In this document: one piece after another, positions 1 to 6,830 of the stretch
Numbering within the stretch: the stretch's first letter is position 1
How the letters are laid out: each line of letters starts with the position of its first letter
Assembly: GCA_964367085.1 (NCBI GenBank)
Contig: CAYIWL010000030.1
Location: forward strand, 1 to 10,253
Reading direction: 5' to 3'
DNA length: 10,253 nucleotides
Source of the DNA: JACPIN01 sp964367085
GTDB taxonomy: Archaea; Nanobdellota; Nanobdellia; SCGC-AAA011-G17; ARS1403
Notes under the pieces: model-generated
Database searches by the model: none
Seen by the model: only the letters and a program-made list of their open reading frames with translations
What the model was told of the DNA's origin: nothing
Position numbers and translations under genes: made by a program

Positions 1-21
1 CATGAATGCATAAGTAGAATA

Positions 22-30
22 TTTATATAA
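22..30 (+). promoter_or_regulatory. Candidate TATA box upstream of the membrane winged-helix gene
   Basis: TTTATATAA is a good archaeal TATA match. A start about 25 bases downstream would fall near position 51, inside the 14-bp palindrome, and give a leader of about 45 bases. A weaker TATA-like element at 67-75 (TTATTAAAC, preceded by AAAGC) would instead give a leaderless transcript starting at the ATG at 97. I cannot tell which is used. Confidence 0.4.
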
Positions 31-41
31 AAACCTTTTTG

Positions 42-55
42 TGAAACTAGTTTCA
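42..55. promoter_or_regulatory. Perfect 14-bp palindrome, candidate operator
   Basis: TGAAACTAGTTTCA is identical to its reverse complement. It lies between the two possible TATA boxes and the start codon of a gene encoding a winged-helix DNA-binding domain. Winged-helix dimers of the MarR type usually bind short palindromes near their own promoters, so autoregulation is a reasonable inference. I saw no second copy elsewhere in the window. As it sits near the window edge, it could instead serve a gene to the left. Confidence 0.4.
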
Positions 56-96
56 GTAAAGAAAGCTTATTAAACTAAGGTTTTTTGATTTAATCT

Positions 97-588
97 ATGG
101 AAAATAGATACGTTGGTTACATGCTCTTGGGAATTTCTGTTTTAGTAATTTTGATTGTATTCATGTTTAAGATGGCTCTAACAGATTTTGTTGGCGCTAG
201 CTGCACTGTGGCTCATGGAGGAGAATATTGCCCGATGTATAATACAATCAATCAACAAACATATCTTGCCTTGGGAATTATTGGAATTTTGATTATTGTT
301 GCACTTGTATTAATATTTTCAAAGCCTCATGAAAAAATAATCGTTAAAACAAAAACCATAGAGAAAAAATCTTCTAAAAAAGTATTTGATATTAGTGATT
401 TGAAGCCAGAAGAAAAACAAACTTTTGAGTTAATACAAAAAGACAGAACAATATTTCAAGCTGACTTAATTGAGAAAACAGGATTTGGAAAAGCAAAAAT
501 GACAAGAATTATCGACAGGCTCGAAGGAAAAGGATTTGTTGAAAGAAAACGAAGAGGTATGACTAATATAGTTGTATTGAAGGAATAA
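97..588 (+). CDS. Membrane-anchored winged-helix transcriptional regulator
   Basis: This 163-residue protein has two predicted membrane helices (about residues 5-28 and 55-75) joined by a short external loop, then a lysine-rich linker (about 79-96) and a cytoplasmic winged helix (about 104-163). The C-terminal domain follows the MarR-like pattern: a helix around PEEKQTFELI, a recognition region around GFGKAKMTRIIDRLEGKGFV, and a basic wing ERKRRGMTN. The loop carries two cysteines, C36 and C45, which could form a disulfide or sense redox state or metal. The architecture resembles COG2512, archaeal predicted membrane-associated transcriptional regulators. The ATG at 97 is the natural start because the first helix begins right after it. 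The gene converges on the permease with only 3 bases between the stop codons. Its target is unknown; the nearby palindrome makes autoregulation plausible. The fold call is confident, the family assignment moderate. Confidence 0.8.
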   Translation: MENRYVGYMLLGISVLVILIVFMFKMALTDFVGASCTVAHGGEYCPMYNTINQQTYLALGIIGILIIVALVLIFSKPHEKIIVKTKTIEKKSSKKVFDISDLKPEEKQTFELIQKDRTIFQADLIEKTGFGKAKMTRIIDRLEGKGFVERKRRGMTNIVVLKE

Positions 589-591
589 AAT

Positions 592-1878
592 TTAATTCTT
601 TACAATTGAATATAGCCAGTAGCCCATGAATGTTAATATTATGCCGCCAATGACTACTTTGGAATCTAAATGGAATAACATAAAGAATGAACTAATGACT
701 CCGAGAAAAGCTAATACTGGAAATTTTCCGATGTTTAGCGGAGACTTAAATGATCTTTTTAATTTCGGATATTTGTAACGGGAAACTATCAACGCAGCAT
801 TTACAGTTATGAACGTCCCGTAGATCGTAAAATCAGTTATTGAAGCAACTAACGTAATGTCTTTAAGAAGCGTGAATCCGGCTGTAAACAACATAACCAA
901 CAGGATAGCAATCCAGGGGGTTCTTCTATTCTCCTGTATTTTAGATAAAAACTTCAGAGATTTATATTCGCGACCCATTCCGTAAGTCATTCTCGAAGTT
1001 GTGACTAACAGCAATAAAACAGTATTGCCAGTTGAAAATAAAGCAATTATTGACAGGATTAAGAAAGCTTTTGCTCCAAAAACTGAAGCTGCAACATCTG
1101 CCAGCGGAGCTTTACTCTCCCCTAGAGTTTTGTAATCAAGAAGACTTACTGCTGAGACGGCTACAAGGATGTAGATTATTGTTGTAATTATTATTGAAAA
1201 AACAAGAGCTTTTGGAATAACTTTCTTTGCCGACTTTGTCTCTTCTGCTAGTTTTATGATTGCTTCAAATCCTATAAATGCAAAGAAAATCAATGCTGCT
1301 GCTGTTGAAACTCCTGCAAACCCATTTGGCATTTCAAGCAAATCAACAGAACCTATCTTTGGAATTCCTATAAAAATTATGAAAAGCAATCCTAATGCTT
1401 CGATAGATGTGCACAACATATTCAGCCATGAACTTTGCTCAATGCCGTAATAATTAATGAGTGAGAGGATTATGACCAAAAGCAATGCAACAAGAAATAC
1501 AGGAATTGAAAATATACTTGAAAATAAATTTGCAAAATAACCTCCGAAACCAAGTGCAACTGCCGCTGCTGAAATAACGCCTTCAAAAAATATCAGCCAA
1601 ACAACAAGGAAACCGATGCGTTTTGAAAATGACTTTTCTGCATAAACATATTCTCCCTCATCCTTCGAGTAAAGAGAGGAAAACTCAGCATAGCTTAGCC
1701 CCGTAAAGGCAGCAACTAATGCTGCTAATAAAAATGAAATCCAGACCGCACTTCCCGCAGTACCAGCTGCAGATCCAATCAAAACATAAATTCCCGCTCC
1801 AAGAATAATTCCAACACCGGCAAAAGTCGTCTGCCAAATTGAAAGTTCTTTTTTTAACTTCAAATTTTTTTCAACCAT
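592..1878 (-). CDS. APC-superfamily amino acid/amine permease
   Basis: A 428-residue integral membrane transporter with about 12 hydrophobic segments (roughly residues 16-36, 43-65, 88-112, 126-145, 152-172, 190-208, 224-246, 270-293, 320-336, 343-365, 386-402, 407-425). The first helix has the unwound glycine-rich substrate motif of the APC superfamily (GVGIILGAGIYVLIG, 21-35). The sixth helix and following loop read FAFIGFEAIIKLAEE and then a KKVIPKAL stretch, which matches the cationic amino acid transporter (CAT/YfnA-like) pattern. Length is normal for the family. The likely role is uptake or exchange of an amino acid or amine across the cytoplasmic membrane. The neighbouring carbamoyltransferase operon, on the same strand but transcribed before it with a 187-base gap, makes a nitrogenous substrate such as lysine, ornithine, citrulline or an amine plausible. 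The exact substrate cannot be read from sequence. Confidence 0.88.
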   Translation of the reverse strand: MVEKNLKLKKELSIWQTTFAGVGIILGAGIYVLIGSAAGTAGSAVWISFLLAALVAAFTGLSYAEFSSLYSKDEGEYVYAEKSFSKRIGFLVVWLIFFEGVISAAAVALGFGGYFANLFSSIFSIPVFLVALLLVIILSLINYYGIEQSSWLNMLCTSIEALGLLFIIFIGIPKIGSVDLLEMPNGFAGVSTAAALIFFAFIGFEAIIKLAEETKSAKKVIPKALVFSIIITTIIYILVAVSAVSLLDYKTLGESKAPLADVAASVFGAKAFLILSIIALFSTGNTVLLLLVTTSRMTYGMGREYKSLKFLSKIQENRRTPWIAILLVMLFTAGFTLLKDITLVASITDFTIYGTFITVNAALIVSRYKYPKLKRSFKSPLNIGKFPVLAFLGVISSFFMLFHLDSKVVIGGIILTFMGYWLYSIVKN

Positions 1879-1895
1879 TATTGTTTTGTGTTTTA

Positions 1896-1911
1896 GAAAT
1901 TATTAAAGCTT
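1896..1911 (-). promoter_or_regulatory. Candidate promoter of the permease (TATA box)
   Basis: On the minus strand the sequence reads AAGCTTTAATAATTTC, with TTTAATAAT (1907-1899) as the TATA element. Its centre is 25 bases before the ATG at 1878, so the transcript would be leaderless. The remaining part of the 1879-2065 gap is AT-rich and contains no ORF or RNA structure I can support. It shows no strong oligo-T terminator for the upstream operon. Confidence 0.45.
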
Positions 1912-2065
1912 GTGTATTAACTACGCGATGAAAGCCATCTATTTAACAATTTTAACAAAATGCTTTTTTATTTTTAGTAGTTTTGCTTTTGTATATTAAT
2001 TACTATAATTTTTTAATATGTTAAATCATTTATGGGCACCAGAAAATTTTATTGAAAATAGAAAT

Positions 2066-2929
2066 TTAATATTTTAATAATTTTATAAGCACGGCCTTTT
2101 CTATTGGTAGCCTATTAAAAGCTTGGTCATAAACCAAACTCTGCTTAGAATCCATAACTTCATCTGTTACTTCTTCGTTTCTTGATGCCGGAAGACAGTG
2201 CATGAACTTTGCTCTCCCTAATAATTTTTTATCAACTTGAAACTTTCTTAATAATTCCTTTCTTCTTGCATACTGAGATTTTTCAACATGATATGAATAC
2301 CAAGTATCTGTGTAGATAACATCGCCTTTAGCATCTTTCGGATTATGGGATAGAGAATATCTCCCCGGAACTTTTGGCTTCATTTGTTTAGGGCAGACGA
2401 TGTTTAATTTGATTCCGACTTTAGGACAAGCATAAATTAATGACGTTGTGATGTTATTATCTGCATCTCCAATGAAAGTTAATTTTATCCCTTCCAATTT
2501 TCCAAAATGCTCTTTTATGGTCAATAAATCCCCTAAGATCTGACAGGGATGGGAAAAATTTGTAAGCCCATTTATTATTGGTACTAAAGAATATCTCGCC
2601 AACTCTTCTAATTGAGAATGCTCATATAATCTAGCCATTATTACATTAACATATCTTGATATAACTTTTGAAAAATCTTTTATCGATTCTTTTTCTCCTA
2701 AAACTGAATGAGATAAGTCGTAGAAAATTGCATGCCCTCCAAGCTGGTACATTGCAACATCAAAAGACAAGTGTGTTCTTAAGGAAGGCTTAGCAAACAA
2801 CATCAGCAAAGTTTTCCCAGATAATCTTCTAGAATATTTTTTTTGCTTTTTCTTTATTTTTTCTGCTAATGAAATGAAATCTAAAATCTCTTCTCTTGAA
2901 AAATCTTTCAATGTTAACAGGTGTTTCAT
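2066..2929 (-). CDS. Ornithine/putrescine-type carbamoyltransferase, atypical substrate loop
   Basis: This 287-residue cytoplasmic enzyme of the aspartate/ornithine transcarbamylase superfamily transfers a carbamoyl group between carbamoyl phosphate and an amine; with carbamate kinase next door the phosphorolytic direction would yield ATP. Seen: the carbamoyl phosphate loop FAKPSLRT (45-52; SLRT where STRT is usual), LGEKES (77-82), HPCQ (127-130), the catalytic-cysteine motif HCLP (244-247) and a C-terminal DQAFNRLP where DEAENRLH or DQAENRLH is usual. The ornithine-binding D-x-x-x-SMG loop is replaced by DTWYSYH (208-214), and the Asn of the N-S-L motif near 160 by Thr (NNITTSL). Both changes point away from ornithine and recall putrescine carbamoyltransferase, which has a D-x-W-Y-G loop. 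The protein is about 20-40 residues shorter than usual, lacking a helix after residue 183. It overlaps the preceding gene by 4 bases (ATGA). Family certain, substrate not. Confidence 0.9.
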   Translation of the reverse strand: MKHLLTLKDFSREEILDFISLAEKIKKKQKKYSRRLSGKTLLMLFAKPSLRTHLSFDVAMYQLGGHAIFYDLSHSVLGEKESIKDFSKVISRYVNVIMARLYEHSQLEELARYSLVPIINGLTNFSHPCQILGDLLTIKEHFGKLEGIKLTFIGDADNNITTSLIYACPKVGIKLNIVCPKQMKPKVPGRYSLSHNPKDAKGDVIYTDTWYSYHVEKSQYARRKELLRKFQVDKKLLGRAKFMHCLPASRNEEVTDEVMDSKQSLVYDQAFNRLPIEKAVLIKLLKY

Positions 2930-4248
2930 TTTTTAATCTTGAAGTTCCTTAATAATTTTCTAAGGTCCAATTTTCCTACCTCATCAAGCTCATAATCTAC
3001 GTTTACAATTGGCTTATTTATCTTTAACAATTTTGACAAGTCAAAAGGGCTTCCATCAATCACGACATCACAATGAGCTCGGTTTATTGTTTTTTCCAAG
3101 TCTTTCATTTGCTTGTGGCTATAGCCCATTGCGGGCAGTATCTTCTTTAAGTGAGTATATTTTTTATAAATTTCTTTTATCGTACCAACAGAATATTTTT
3201 CAGCATCAATGATGGATTCTGCTTTATATTTTTCTGCTGCAACGGTCCCTGCTCCAAACCTCATCTCCCCATGTGTTAAAGTTGGACCATCTTCAACAAC
3301 TAAAGCCCTTTTATTTTTAATCATCTCCGGTTTGTCAACCGTTATTTTAGATCGTGCCATTATAATCTTGGCTTTAGGATTATACTGCTTGATGTTTGCT
3401 AAAACCGTTTTGATTCCATTTTTTGGTGCCGTATCTATCTTGTTAACAACAATAACATCTGCCATCCTAAAATTAGCTTCTCCTGGATGATAGAGTAGTT
3501 CGTGCCCTGCCCTATGAGGGTCTACTACAACAATATGTAAATCTGGATTGTAGAAGGGTAAATCGTTATTTCCTCCGTCAAAAATTATAACATTTGCTTC
3601 CTTTTCCGCTCTCATTATTATCTTCTTATAATCAACACCTGCATAAACCGAAATACCCAATTTTATCCAGGGCTCATACTCTTCTCTTTCTTCTATTGTA
3701 ACATCTGCTTTCTTTAAATCTTCGTAAGAAGCAAACCTTTGTACTTCTTGCTTGAGAAGGTCTCCGTAAGGCATCGGATGTCTGATTGCCGCTACTTTGT
3801 AACCTTTTTCCTTCAAAATAATTCCTATCTTTCTTGAAGTCTGCGACTTTCCACTCCCAGTTCTAACCGCGCAGACGGCAATAACAGGAATATTGTTTTT
3901 AATCATTGTCGAGCTTGGACCAAATAAATAGAAATCTGCCCCTGCTGCAATACACTCTGATGCTTTGTGCATCACATATTCGTGAGAAACATCCGAATAA
4001 GCAAAAACAACTTTATCAACTTTTAATTTCTTTATCAGATAAGTTAATTTTGATTCTGGATAAAGCGGAATATTTTTTTTGTATAATCTTCCTGCTAGTT
4101 TTTTTGGGAAACTTCTTTTTTCTATTCCAGGAATTTGATTTTGAGTGAAAGCTACAACTTCATAGTATGGATTGTCTTTGAAGTACTGCAAGAAGACATG
4201 AAAGTCCCTTCCCGATGCCCCCATGATCAGAACTCTTTTCTTACCCAT
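2926..4248 (-). CDS. COG2403-type P-loop GTPase, related to cyclic 2,3-diphosphoglycerate synthetase
   Basis: A 440-residue soluble protein. The N-terminal part (1-120) looks like a nucleotide-binding Rossmann domain beginning RVLIMGASGRDFH. A P-loop domain follows: Walker A RTGSGKS at 129-135, a FDGGNND segment (223-229) near the expected Walker B position, and a G4-like VVNKID at 267-272. A conserved-looking DGPTLTHGEM motif lies at 320-329 and a final beta-rich segment DVVIDGSPFDL at 394-404. This matches the COG2403 predicted GTPase family, whose characterised relative is archaeal cyclic 2,3-diphosphoglycerate synthetase, an ATP-dependent enzyme. The gene sits 3 bases after carbamate kinase and overlaps the carbamoyltransferase by 4 bases, so all three are co-transcribed. 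That position suggests a role in carbamoyl phosphate or amine metabolism rather than in osmolyte synthesis, but no reaction can be assigned. Family confident, function unknown. Confidence 0.85.
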   Translation of the reverse strand: MGKKRVLIMGASGRDFHVFLQYFKDNPYYEVVAFTQNQIPGIEKRSFPKKLAGRLYKKNIPLYPESKLTYLIKKLKVDKVVFAYSDVSHEYVMHKASECIAAGADFYLFGPSSTMIKNNIPVIAVCAVRTGSGKSQTSRKIGIILKEKGYKVAAIRHPMPYGDLLKQEVQRFASYEDLKKADVTIEEREEYEPWIKLGISVYAGVDYKKIIMRAEKEANVIIFDGGNNDLPFYNPDLHIVVVDPHRAGHELLYHPGEANFRMADVIVVNKIDTAPKNGIKTVLANIKQYNPKAKIIMARSKITVDKPEMIKNKRALVVEDGPTLTHGEMRFGAGTVAAEKYKAESIIDAEKYSVGTIKEIYKKYTHLKKILPAMGYSHKQMKDLEKTINRAHCDVVIDGSPFDLSKLLKINKPIVNVDYELDEVGKLDLRKLLRNFKIKK

Positions 4249-4251
4249 CCT

Positions 4252-5169
4252 TCAACTCTTTGTAATTATAGTTCCGCTTTTGTTATTTAAAGCCTTCTGT
4301 AAATTTTCAGACGAGCAGATAATTGCTTTCTTCCCTTTTTTCTCTAAAAAATTAATCGCTGCTTCTATTTTCGGACCCATGCTTCCTGCGGGAAAATGAT
4401 CCTGCATATAGAAATCTCTTGCTTCTTCTAAAGTGACTTCTTTTAGAGCCTTTTGTTTTTTTGTTCCGAAATTTAAATATACATAAGGTACTGATGTTAC
4501 TATAACTAAAAGCGGCGCATTAATTGAATTTGCTAAACATGCTGATGCTAAATCTTTATCAATAACTGCTTCAATACCTCTTAACTTTCCATTTTCTTCT
4601 ATTACCGGAATTCCCCCTCCCCCTGCTGCTATCACTGTTGTAGTCTTTAATAATTTTTTAATTGTATTTGCTTCCAAAATTTTTATTGGCTTCGGAGAAG
4701 GAACTACCCGACGATATCCTCTGTCTGCATCCTTTTTTATCGTGTATTTATTTCTTAATTTTTGAGCCTGCTGCTTTGTATAAAATGGACCGATGAATTT
4801 TGTCGGATTGTGGAAGGCTGGATCTTTTTTATCGACTAGAACTTGGGTTAGAATTGTTGCTACATCTTTTTTATGACCTCTTAATGTGTTGACCAATTGC
4901 TCCTCTAACGGATAGCCAATCAACCCCTGGGATTCTGCTCCTAATATATCCAATGGCATTGCCGGAATTTTTTTCTTTGCAATTTCATTTTGGAGAGCCA
5001 AGTACCCTATCTCTGGACCATTTCCATGGGTAATCACAACTTGATGCTTTTTTATTATCGGCGAGATTTGTTGGCATGTTTTTTTTATATTTGAGATTAG
5101 TGTAGAGTAAGTTTGCTTTTCACCTTTTTTTAACAAAGCATTTCCGCCTAGAGCTATGACGATTCTCAT
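4252..5169 (-). CDS. arcC: Carbamate kinase
   Basis: This 305-residue enzyme, near the normal length of about 310, is a clear amino acid kinase-fold carbamate kinase. It interconverts carbamoyl phosphate plus ADP with carbamate plus ATP in the cytoplasm; carbamate breaks down to ammonia and CO2. Motifs seen in order: ALGGNAL (6-12), THGNGPE (47-53), QGLIGY (81-86), RRVVPSP (153-159), AAGGGGIPV (181-189), GIEAVIDKDLAS (198-209) and FPAGSMGPKIEAA (259-271). Nothing essential seems missing. The ATG at 5169 follows the TAA of the aminotransferase directly, with a purine-rich GGGGAAAG ahead of it as a ribosome-binding site. Usually it is the ATP-forming last step of arginine or agmatine deiminase pathways; the carbamoyltransferase two genes downstream is its natural partner. 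In Pyrococcus, a carbamate-kinase-like enzyme makes carbamoyl phosphate for synthesis, so direction is not certain. Confidence 0.95.
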   Translation of the reverse strand: MRIVIALGGNALLKKGEKQTYSTLISNIKKTCQQISPIIKKHQVVITHGNGPEIGYLALQNEIAKKKIPAMPLDILGAESQGLIGYPLEEQLVNTLRGHKKDVATILTQVLVDKKDPAFHNPTKFIGPFYTKQQAQKLRNKYTIKKDADRGYRRVVPSPKPIKILEANTIKKLLKTTTVIAAGGGGIPVIEENGKLRGIEAVIDKDLASACLANSINAPLLVIVTSVPYVYLNFGTKKQKALKEVTLEEARDFYMQDHFPAGSMGPKIEAAINFLEKKGKKAIICSSENLQKALNNKSGTIITKS

Positions 5170-6447
5170 TTAAGTATGACTTTCCCCGCAAGTTAAATAG
5201 TTGCAGATTTTTCCTGTATGTTTAAATCTTGGCTGATTGACTTTTTTATTTGCTGCTTCGATAATTCCTAAAGCTTGATCTGCTTCAATTTTTGAAATTA
5301 TATAAGGTGGAATAACCCTAATCCCTTTTTGCCCGCAACCAAGCAAAACTAATCCTTGTTTTAGAGATTCTATGATAAAATTATTCCTTGTTGATTTATC
5401 TTTCAAATCAAATGCTAACATCAAGCCTTTTCCCCGAACATTTTCTAAGTTTAGACTGTTAAACCCTTTAACTAAATAATCTCCCATTTTATTTACATTA
5501 CTTAGAAGTTTTCTCTTTTTTATTATTTGAATTGTTTTCAATCCTAGTGCTAGATCTAAAATATGACCGCCCCCCCAGGTTGAAGAGATGCTTCCTGATT
5601 CTACTGAGAAATTTTTACTTGCAATGGCTGCTCCTACCTGTAATGCTTTAGCTGAACTCATTATATCTGGCTGAACATTGAAATGCTGATGTGCCCACCA
5701 TTTTCCGGTTCTCCCCATTCCAGATTGGACTTCATCGATGATAAAAGGAATGTTGTATTGTTTTGTTACTCTCCTAGTGTCCTTTACTAATTTTTCTGGG
5801 GCAACGTTATAACCCCCTTCTCCCTGGATTGCCTCCATCAAGACAAATGCTATTTTCTGAGGTCCATCATTTTTTATTATCGTCTTTAGTCTATCAATAG
5901 CATCTTCCGAAAAAGGAAGAATTTTATTCGGAACCGTAAAGTAATTTAATTTGTGAATTGGTTTTGAGTGAGTATAAGATAAAGCGCCTAAAGTGCGTCC
6001 ATGAAAATCATGTTCAAATGATATTCCGAATTTTGCCTTCTTCTGTTTCCTCATCGCTAATTTTATGCAATTCTCAACCGCTTCTGCTCCTGAATTTACC
6101 AAAAAAGCCTGATTCAAATTTTTAGGAACTATCGTCATTAATTCTTCCAATAGATCTGCATGCTCTTTGACATTGAAGTCTTGTCCGGCAAATTTTACTG
6201 GATGTTTTTTGTAACTTCTAATTACTTTGTTTAATTCTTTATTATTATAACCTAAAGGATTAGAACAAATTTGAGAAGCAAAGTCTAAAAACCAATTTCC
6301 GTCGATGTCTTTGAAGTAACAGCCCTTAGCTTTTCTTGAATGGACATAAGGGTAAGGATCTGAGTAAGCAATGTTTAATTTTTTTATTTTATCAATAACT
6401 ACTTCCGACTTTGGTCCCGGTAGAGTTGTTTTTATTTTTGGTTTCAT
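5170..6447 (-). CDS. Class-III PLP-dependent omega-aminotransferase (4-aminobutyrate/ornithine type)
   Basis: A 425-residue fold-type I transaminase. Visible elements: the N-terminal LPGPKS entry (9-14) typical of archaeal 4-aminobutyrate-type enzymes, the phosphate-binding NSGAEAVE (118-125), FHGRTLGALS (148-157), the cofactor-contacting FIIDEVQSGMGRTG (235-248, with D238), the PLP lysine K267 in SSAKAL, and the STWGGG motif (289-294) from the partner subunit. The likely reaction moves a terminal amino group from a diamine, ornithine, lysine or 4-aminobutyrate to 2-oxoglutarate, giving an aldehyde. This fits the aldehyde dehydrogenase gene just upstream and the amine released by the downstream carbamoyltransferase. 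The tail carries two cysteines (C415, C420) of unknown meaning. It overlaps the preceding membrane gene by 4 bases (ATGA) and abuts carbamate kinase. Class certain; substrate not determined. Confidence 0.9.
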   Translation of the reverse strand: MKPKIKTTLPGPKSEVVIDKIKKLNIAYSDPYPYVHSRKAKGCYFKDIDGNWFLDFASQICSNPLGYNNKELNKVIRSYKKHPVKFAGQDFNVKEHADLLEELMTIVPKNLNQAFLVNSGAEAVENCIKLAMRKQKKAKFGISFEHDFHGRTLGALSYTHSKPIHKLNYFTVPNKILPFSEDAIDRLKTIIKNDGPQKIAFVLMEAIQGEGGYNVAPEKLVKDTRRVTKQYNIPFIIDEVQSGMGRTGKWWAHQHFNVQPDIMSSAKALQVGAAIASKNFSVESGSISSTWGGGHILDLALGLKTIQIIKKRKLLSNVNKMGDYLVKGFNSLNLENVRGKGLMLAFDLKDKSTRNNFIIESLKQGLVLLGCGQKGIRVIPPYIISKIEADQALGIIEAANKKVNQPRFKHTGKICNYLTCGESHT

Positions 6448-6701
6448 TTTTTATCAAATTTATGTTTTATTTCTTCAATATCTTTTTTCATCTTATCAAA
6501 AGCATTTATTGTTTTTATCTTGAACTCTCCAAATTCTCTATTTAAACTATATAATAATCCACCTAAAAAAGTAAAGATGCTAATGGTTATCGCAAAGTCT
6601 GTAGCAGAATGTCCTATGATTCTAGTCAAGACCAGATAAACAGATAAGATAAATAAAATAACTAATATAATCTTTAGCCAATCTATTTTTTTTACAGCCA
6701 T
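6444..6701 (-). CDS. Small two-helix membrane protein, unknown function
   Basis: An 85-residue protein with two hydrophobic helices (about residues 9-27 and 33-52) and a charged, probably helical or coiled-coil tail (57-84) rich in Lys, Glu and Ile/Phe at heptad-like spacing. I do not recognise the family. The ATG at 6701 lies inside the end of the upstream 33-residue ORF in another frame (10-base overlap), with a GAGGG ribosome-binding site 6 bases before it inside that ORF, so translation is probably coupled. Its stop overlaps the aminotransferase start (ATGA). Being second in an amine-catabolic operon suggests membrane anchoring of a pathway enzyme or a transport accessory role, but this is speculative. 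Confidence 0.7.
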   Translation of the reverse strand: MAVKKIDWLKIILVILFILSVYLVLTRIIGHSATDFAITISIFTFLGGLLYSLNREFGEFKIKTINAFDKMKKDIEEIKHKFDKK

Positions 6702-6793
6702 GGGAATCCCTCTTTTATTAAGACTATAACTAGTAAAATTAAAAAAGTTATAAAGACTACTAACAAAAAATAATCAAACCATCCATTTTTCAT
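6692..6793 (-). CDS. 33-residue single-helix membrane peptide
   Basis: A short ORF starting MKNGWFDYFLLVV with one strong transmembrane helix (about residues 7-27) and ending KEGFPWL. A longer reading frame continues upstream into the aldehyde dehydrogenase gene, but this ATG at 6793 is preferred: the upstream part lies antiparallel in frame to no known domain and overlaps the dehydrogenase, while a good TATA box is centred 27 bases before this ATG, making it the first codon of a leaderless transcript. It overlaps the next gene by 10 bases in another frame. Function is unknown; it may be a micro-protein partner of the 85-residue membrane protein or a leader that sets translation of the operon. 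Confidence 0.5.
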   Translation of the reverse strand: MKNGWFDYFLLVVFITFLILLVIVLIKEGFPWL

Positions 6794-6814
6794 GCAATTT
6801 GAAAATATATTATA

Positions 6815-6825
6815 AAATATATAAA
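6815..6825 (-). promoter_or_regulatory. Candidate promoter of the carbamate kinase/carbamoyltransferase operon
   Basis: On the minus strand the sequence reads AAAGTTTATATATTTT, with an AAAG BRE-like start (6828-6825) and TTTATATAT as TATA. It is centred about 27 bases before the ATG at 6793, as expected for a leaderless archaeal transcript. It lies immediately after the aldehyde dehydrogenase stop codon (6831-6833), so the six-gene operon could be driven here independently of read-through from the dehydrogenase. Confidence 0.55.
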
Positions 6826-6830
6826 CTTTG

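Noticed and set aside
1912..1976. Possible small plus-strand RNA ending in the T-rich run at 1963-1976
   Set aside because: There is no convincing promoter, stem-loop or conserved RNA feature; the run may be just AT-rich intergenic sequence.
2926..4248. Assignment as a cyclic 2,3-diphosphoglycerate synthetase making a thermoprotectant
   Set aside because: The operon partners act on carbamoyl phosphate and amines, and homology at the COG level does not establish the activity.
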